64,000 nucleotides of DNA, from contig MBPM02000001.1 in NCBI GenBank assembly GCA_001695595.3, forward strand, positions 1,178,001 through 1,242,000, written 5' to 3'. The notes under the pieces are model-generated. The model had not been told where the DNA came from. It saw only the letters and a program-made list of their open reading frames with translations, and did not search any database. Positions 57,826 to 64,000 of this stretch are shown one piece after another (the stretch's first letter is position 1; each line of letters starts with the position of its first letter). Position numbers and translations under genes: made by a program. The stretch is from Plasmopara viticola (taxonomy: Eukaryota > Oomycota > Peronosporomycetes > Peronosporales > Peronosporaceae).

Positions 57826-58153
57826 GATGGTGGCGAAGGCGGTGTCAGAGGTGGGGGCGAAGAAGGCAGTCTGCGGGGCTTGGGCTCATATACTGTTGAA
57901 AAAGGTCACTCGAGCGGTAGATGGCAAAATACAAGGTGAATTATAATCATGGTTCTTAGATCGCAACTACCTCTACCTCTAAGCCAATCATTTATCTAAG
58001 CCAATCAGAACGACATACCATCCGGGCAATCATTTTGAGTGCGCCTGTCCACGCGCATGACGTCACAGTTGCTTGGTCGAAACGTTGATCGGTATAAGTA
58101 CTAGTATCTTACCGGTATATTACTGCGTCGTTTCCTTCAGCACGAGACGATCC
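57826..58153. other. possible copia 5' leader/LTR region
   Basis: This is the sequence immediately upstream of gag of the minus-strand copia element, so the 5' LTR would be expected here. No 3' LTR survives for comparison and no primer-binding site is obvious. It also contains the likely promoter of the small gene at 58154. Function is not resolved. Confidence 0.35.
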
Positions 58154-58709
58154 ATGAAAAACAAGGCGTACATGGACCAGAAGTCGTTCAAGTTAGTGAG
58201 CAATCCCACAGGGGCACAACAACCTTCACTCTTTAAAAACGCCACATTTGACGCCAGCAGCAGTTACCATCGCTCACTGTTGCTTGGAGGATCTGCGAAA
58301 ATGTCGTCTACTCGGTTCGCCAGTTCGTCGATAATAATCATGTCTGCTGTTCTCTTCACTTTGAAGGGAAGTTCGCTTCGATCATCACAATCGAGTAAGT
58401 TCCGCTCTCCAGCTACATCCTTCAGGGAATCCTTCTGCTTTCGTCTTCATCGCGCAAGTGTTCTTCGACGTACTGGTTTATGACGGCAACAAAATCGCTA
58501 GAATGGTGCTAACTTGTCCAGTTAATGGATCTAAGACGATGGAAGATATTTTGAAGGAGAGAAGTGGACCCACGCGTGATGGACACTTTACGATGCGGGG
58601 TGCTCCTTTACATCCGCCTCTTCTACTCAAGCGTCAAAAGTTGCTGAGAGGTGCAAATGGTCGCGACGAAGCTGCAGCCGAAATGTTAGAGATACGAGGT
58701 GATGTCTGA
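58154..58709 (+). CDS. small candidate gene with one transmembrane segment
   Basis: Two exons, 58154-58394 and 58459-58709, joined over a 64-bp gtaagt...AAG intron in phase 1, give 163 residues. The N terminus is MKNKAYMDQKSFKLVSNPTG; a hydrophobic segment at about 54-70 (TRFASSSIIIMSAVLFTLKG) could be a signal anchor, giving a type II membrane protein. The second exon starts MFFDVLVYDGNKIARMVLTC and ends in a basic stretch (LLLKRQKLLRG) and MLEIRGDV. I do not recognise the family. It may be the surviving 5' part of a longer gene, because it is short, next to a dead retroelement, and followed by 600 bp with no continuation. Splice signals and phase agreement support it only moderately. Confidence 0.45.
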
Positions 58710-59318
58710 TGAGCTCAGTTTGGAGCTTTTGCAGTGGCGGAGGATAGATCACGCTTATGATCTGATTCGTCAAATGCCAATTCATAGCTCAATGTATACC
58801 TAGAGCACAGCTAGACTTCAGAATTTGATCCATCAATCTCCTGTAAAATTTTTGCCTTTTGATCAGGTGATGCATTGCCACTTAAAAACATCGTCTTGTC
58901 GATTGGTTGAAAAAACAGAGCTTTAGTTTTGCTGAATTTGAAGACAATATGATAAGACAATTAGTCGAGGAATTAAGATAATCTCTGATATCCTGTTTAA
59001 AGCGATGGTGTTGTGATGGTAGCGATTTGCCTTGCATCCTCGGCTACTTGTTGAACAATGTATTGATCCTCCTTAATTCGTTGGTTCCAATCACCTGTAT
59101 GATTCAGTAACCTGCAGACAAAGACCATCGCTTGAATAACAGAACCTCGACAAGCAGTTGACAGGCTCTAGCTTCTGATATTGGAGTTCAAAAAGAGTGG
59201 CTAATTCTTGTTTAATTCGTAATTTGAAATATGCCTTGCATATTTTAAGCTATTTAATGCTGCTAGGCCTAAGTTATTGTGTTTTACTACTTAACACGTC
59301 AATGCTCCAACTCGGTTC
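58710..59318. other. intergenic, upstream of GCN2
   Basis: AT-rich, no gene recognised. A short frame at 58707-58799 (MSDELSLELLQWRRIDHAYD, ending at a stop) could be a frameshifted continuation of the small gene before it. The final part is the presumed GCN2 promoter. Confidence 0.4.
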
Positions 59319-62300
59319 ATGGGCCGTAAAAAAACTAGGAAGAAAGGTACAATGTTGCATACAAACATTCTGAGTGCGGTCAAATTCTGACAGAACCCCT
59401 CATTGCTTACCGCATTCGTCGTAGTTCCAGAGCCTCCGATTGTCAATGACACGGCCACTCTGACCCAAGCCCGCGAGCACCAGGCGCAAGAGCTGGAGGT
59501 GCTTGAGGCCATTTTTGACCGAGATCTTATCGTACACAACTCGACGCCACTATATTCGTATATCTTTACAATTCGGCTGCTTTGTGAAGCAACATTGGGT
59601 TCAACCACGACAGCCGAAGTGTTGCTGCACTTTGATTTTCCGAGGCTTTACCCCCTCAAGCAGCCGCCCAACATTACAGTGGAGGCCAAGCACGGTCTAT
59701 CCGACATTGAAACGCTTAAATTACAGCACGGAATGGTGGAGTTGGCGATCGAGAAAATTGGAGATGCTGCAGTGTACGACCTTGTGGTGTTTACGACAGA
59801 ATTTCTTCAAGATCATCTAAAAGATCAATCATCGTTCTTTGATCAGATGGTGACACGTCAACAGGATCGAGAGTTGGAGGAAAAGAAAGCAAAAACCGCT
59901 TTGTTGCAATTACAGGAGGAGCAGGCAAGAGCTAAGAATGAAGAAATTTTGGCCTTTATGGAAGCTGAGAGGAGAAAGAGAGAAGCATTGACAAAATCAA
60001 GACAAAGCCGGAAACAACATCAATCAAGTGTTAAGAGTGAGGCTCGCGATAGTGAAGAGGACAGTCAAGGAGACGGGGGGAGCCAATTGAGTCGATTGAG
60101 TTATCATGAAGAGCAGATGGAGTCAAATCGGACGAGAAAATCGTCGAGTGTATCAGCTGCAGACTCAGATGTGTCGGATCTGGCCGCGGATGCTGCAGCA
60201 AAAGGGCATTGTTCTAGGTATCAAGCAGACTTTAAAGAGCTTGGACTACTGGGACGTGGTGGAGGTGGTGAAGTGGTAAAAGTGCAAAACCGGCTGGACC
60301 GACAGCTCTATGCAGTAAAAAAAGTGAAACTGGATCCGGAGGATAAGACGATGAAAAAGAAGATTCTGCGAGAGGTCAAGACAATTTCACGCATGCAACA
60401 TCGGCATATTGTAAGATACTTTCAGGCGTGGATTGAGGGCGAAAGTGGAATATCAAGTGACGATGAAAGTGAAGTTTATCTCATAGACAGCGACTTAAGT
60501 GGTGAAGAGAGCGAGCCGGGTGATAGGACAAGAAGGAAGGAAGGCGATCTGTACATGAAATCAAGTCTTTCGTCCGACGGAGTGGGACCAACGACCTCGG
60601 CAGATGAAGATGAAGATGACTGGCTTGGCACAATACATAGCAGCACAGGAGTTTCCTCGGCGTCTCGCCATGGAACTCGCAGCCTTCAAACCAACAGTCA
60701 CTCTCGTCAGCTCTCCTCTTTTTATTCAGAAACCAACAATCATCTCGATGATGGCTTTGAGTGGGAGGGATTAGGAGAAGCGTCAATGGATTACAAGGAT
60801 GACTCTAGCGACGTCGGAGGTGAATTGCTTATTCCTGTAAAAAGGCGCAAGTTTGAAAGATTGTACATCCAAATGGAATATTGTGGCGGAAATGCGCTTC
60901 GGGAGGTGATTGACAAGGGAGCATTATGGGAAAATCCAGACAAAATATGGACGTTGTTTCGACAGATTCTAGAAGCGCTTGTGTATATTCATCGACAAGG
61001 CATAATACATCGCGACATTAAACCACCGAATGTTTTTCTCGACTCGGAAGGAGTTGTCAAGTTAGGTGATTTCGGTCTTGCCGTTCAGCCACCTAAAGTA
61101 CTGGGAGATGAATTTTATAACAGCGACTCCACTTTGCCCGGGAATAGTGCAACAAACGCTATTTTGTCCGAGTCCAATGGTTCATCTGCTGCTGAGTTGT
61201 ATGGACGATTAAAGGTGGAAGCTTTGGAAAGCACCAAAGTCGGTGAATTGGCGCAACAGAAAAGCATCCTCATGACGACTATGTCGACGGATGTGGATGA
61301 TATTATTACTGCGGGCGTCGGTACGACATTTTACCGAGCACCGGAGCAGGAACGAGAAGGCCAGCGATATAACCAAAAAGTAGATTTGTTTTCGCTGGGG
61401 GTTTTGTTTTACGAAATGTGGTCGCCACCATTCACAACACTGATGGAGCGCGCACAAGCACTAACCGATTTAAGAGAAAAACAGGACCTTCCAGAAAAAT
61501 TTCATGCTCCCGATGATGTCAAAAAGATTATAACATGGCTATGCGACCGTGATCCTTCCAGGCGACCAGATGCAAAAGAGCTACTATCGAGTCCCTTATT
61601 GCCTCTGAAAATGGAAGTCGAGGCTTCTTATCTTCGCGAGGCGTTGGACACTCTTGCTAACCCGCAAGGCAAGTTTTACGGGCAGTTGATTGACGCACTT
61701 ATTTCACAAGAGCCTCTCACCCATGTCGATTATACGTACGACCATCTCGAGTCAATCAAAATGCGAAGCTATGAAAGTCAACTGCGTACAAAATCGTACG
61801 TCCGCACTGTGTTGCAGGTTCGTCAATTGTTCTAGCTTTAGACCACGATGACGTTGTTGACCAAAATTGCTGTCATTTCACTTAACAGAATGTTTTTGAG
61901 TGCCATGGAGCCTTGGAATTATCAACGCCGCTGCTAATGCCACGTCTGTCGGAGCAGACACTTCATGGTGTCACTCTATCCACTCCGCCAGGTGCATCGA
62001 TGATATTGGATGGTAATGGAGTGTCAGTGTCGCTTCCATTTGATTTGACGGAGAGACTTGCTCGCTTTGTTGCCCGGCATAATGTGTCCCGACTCAAGTG
62101 CTATCAATTTGACCGAGTGTATCGAAAAAGCGTTGGTGGAGGCCATCCACGTGAGTTTACCGAATCGGATTTTGACGTTATTTGGAATGGTAAAGACCTC
62201 TCTCCTAGTTTGGAATTAGAAGGCTTGGAAGTCGTGTCAGGCGTCATCAAGGCTTTGCCAAATTCTCTTGGTTCATACTATCTACGATTAAATGACGCGC

Positions 62301-63976
62301 GCTTAACGCGTAATATTTTCGATCTCTGCCACATTCCAAGCAGTGCGCGTCGCGAAGTGCTGCGTCTGCTCTCCAACGAAGTCTCGTTTTATGTGCACGC
62401 TGGCTTGCCATCCACACAAGCTCCAAGCTTGAAACCGAGTCGTTGGAAATTTTGTGCCAAGCGATTAAAGCACTATGGTGCACCACCGAGTGCTATTGAC
62501 GCTATTAAATCGTTTTTTCTGCTACCAGAAGATTGTGTCACTTCGCTTGACATGATCGAACTGGCAGTGCATGACCTGTTTGCAAAGAACCGAGATCGTC
62601 TTACTCGTGAGTCGACCAAGAATCTGGTTGGCGATGCTGGTGCTACCACTCTTGTCGATCAAAAGCAGCTTCAAAAGCAAATAGTGCACCTGCGTCGTAT
62701 TGTTAAGGACGTAGATGAAGGCCTCGCACTTCTACGCTCCTTACTACAAGGTATGCAGCTTCTTCATTTGTCCGGTCCGGTGTGCATACGCCTAGACTTG
62801 GGATTGAGTCCGCGTCCTGAGCGTTTTACATCAGGTTTCGTTTTTCAGGCAATTTTGCTTGACGATTCGTTGTGCAGTGGAAAGAGTGGTGATCAATCAG
62901 ACTCGTCATTGCTGGCTGCGACGGATAATCGGACCATTATTGCAGAAGGTGGACGCTACGACGCCCTTGTTTCTCGCTTCCAGCTCACGACTGCTTACGC
63001 CAAAGCCTCAGCAGTAGCTGCCATGGGTGTGCGATTTGCCGTCGACAAGATTGTATCAATACTCGCTGTGTCTATGCGTCTCGCATTATTGGAATCCAAA
63101 GTGGCTACTTTAGATGTGCTCACGCGTGGTTGTAAGGTGTTAGTTTGTTCAGCAAGTGAGACGTCTGAAATGATGTTGTTTCGAATGCAAATTGCGAGGC
63201 TCTTGTGGGGCCATGGTATTGCTGCAGACTATCTTCATCCAGAACCGATGCAATTAGAAGAGCTGGAAGACTATTGCGCCCAGCGAAATGTACTTTGGAT
63301 GGTCATTGTTCCAAAGCACTTGATACGAGAGAAACAGCAAGTTAAAATTCGAACGGTGAAAAGCCATATAGAAGGTGACGTGGTCACGAATGTGGCAGCG
63401 CTACCAGAATACATCAGTGAGATGCTCGCTAATGTTGGCAAACCCTCTTATGGTGAAGCAACGAATGGAGGTGGACGTGGAACCAATCATTTTAAAGATA
63501 ATGGCTGCAGCAATTGTATTGGCGATCCTTTACCCAGTGGCACAATGTTGCAACCAATCTTCGACGTAAAGGTTATCGATGCAAAATACCAATCAAGAGA
63601 TAGAAATTACCGCAATTATCAACAGGATATGCAAAAGGTCCAGCGTCGTGTGTTCAAGTGGATATCCTCTAACTTTTCATCGCACGGGAACGAAGCGATG
63701 AAAGTTCTATCTGTCGATTTGCCGTTCTCGCTGGTTCGTGAGATGTCTACAGCACTTATGGAACAAGGAAGCGACGGCATTGACAATGTTTGTGCTCGCA
63801 ACCCGCGGTATCGTAAGCAGCTAAAGTATACGATGGAAGAGCTGTTATCTTTCACTCTAGAGTCAAAGTCACGCGGCGTAGGGTGCGAACGATACGTGCT
63901 GTTGCACAGCATGGTGGACAATCGGTACGATATGATGTCACTTGCCCTACCAGTCACATACAATGGTAAAAAATAA
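59319..63976 (+). CDS. GCN2: eIF2-alpha kinase GCN2
   Basis: Three exons, 59319-59346, 59425-61817 and 61889-63976, joined over 78- and 71-bp introns, give 1502 residues, normal for GCN2. The tiny first exon supplies MGRKKTRKK; without it the frame has only a TTG start. Residues about 20-135 are an RWD domain (HQAQELEVLEAIFDRDLIV, FPRLYPLKQPPNITVE), the GCN1-binding module. A charged coiled linker follows. The kinase spans about 279-732: GLLGRGGGGEVVKV, Lys308 (YAVKKVKL), an acidic insert at 350-488, MEYCGGNALREVI, HRDIKPPNVF (D540), DFGLA (D558), a second insert, then GTTFYRAPEQ. From about 808 comes the inactive histidyl-tRNA synthetase-like domain (ALELSTPLLMPR, FDRVYRKSVGGGHPREFTES, EGGRYDALVSRF) that senses uncharged tRNA, then the C-terminal dimerisation and ribosome region. 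The protein phosphorylates eIF2-alpha during amino-acid starvation. It ends 24 bp before the window edge. Confidence 0.95.
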
Positions 63977-64000
63977 AATGTTGCGATGTAAAAAGAAATT

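Noticed and set aside
58688..58730. Further splice extending the small gene past 58709
   Set aside because: Would need a 36-bp intron and leads to a stop after a few codons.
1..64000. CRISPR arrays, bacterial operons, riboswitches or phage modules
   Set aside because: None seen; introns and gene content are eukaryotic throughout, so contamination is unlikely.

Overview
The window reads as nuclear DNA of an oomycete, most likely a Peronosporales plant pathogen (Phytophthora or downy-mildew type). The grounds are very short GT-AG introns (about 50-90 bp), compact genes on both strands with 100-300 bp between neighbours, a secreted protein built of LWY/WY helical units, an oomycete-type initiator element upstream of one gene, and abundant decayed LTR and LINE retroelements. 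Genus is an inference; nothing here fixes it.

Layout. (1) 1-12.7 kb is repeat-rich: a LINE reverse-transcriptase remnant at the left edge, an LWY-type effector candidate (2034-3665, minus), a multiply frameshifted DNAJC11-like pseudogene (3967-5200), a Ty3/gypsy integrase remnant and two tandem duplications. (2) 12.7-26.9 kb is a dense housekeeping island: a PH-domain protein, a transposase-derived CENP-B/pogo-like gene, a SET-domain methyltransferase, ARPC1 of the Arp2/3 complex, an uncharacterised basic protein, a HAD phosphatase (PGP/PNPP type), a TcdA-type tRNA modification enzyme and an EB1-family protein. (3) 27-34.7 kb is a decayed Ty1/copia element, a tRNA-Thr-like pseudogene and featureless sequence. 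(4) 34.7-39.7 kb is a second island: an unknown mitochondrial-type membrane protein, ribosomal protein S18, proteasome subunit beta-2 and Rab geranylgeranyltransferase beta. (5) 40-48 kb is a chimeric LINE remnant and gene-poor DNA with two perfect hairpins. (6) 48.1-52.4 kb is one long coiled-coil protein. (7) 52.4-58 kb is a 3'-truncated Ty1/copia element on the minus strand. (8) 58.1-64 kb holds a small candidate gene and the complete eIF2-alpha kinase GCN2.

Most core genes were assembled across introns by keeping reading phase and matching family motifs; exon coordinates are given in each entry. Several open frames begin upstream at TTG or GTG; an ATG start, or an upstream exon, was chosen instead. 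The housekeeping genes do not form one pathway: they serve translation (RPS18, GCN2, TcdA-like), proteolysis (proteasome beta-2), cytoskeleton (ARPC1, EB1-like), vesicle traffic (RABGGTB) and chromatin (SET protein, possibly the CENP-B-like protein). Two divergent pairs (16849-16951 and 20156-20301) leave only 103 and 146 bp between start codons. The most notable items are the transposase-derived gene lacking recognisable catalytic residues, two apparent GC-AG introns in the proteasome gene, and the effector without a canonical RxLR motif.
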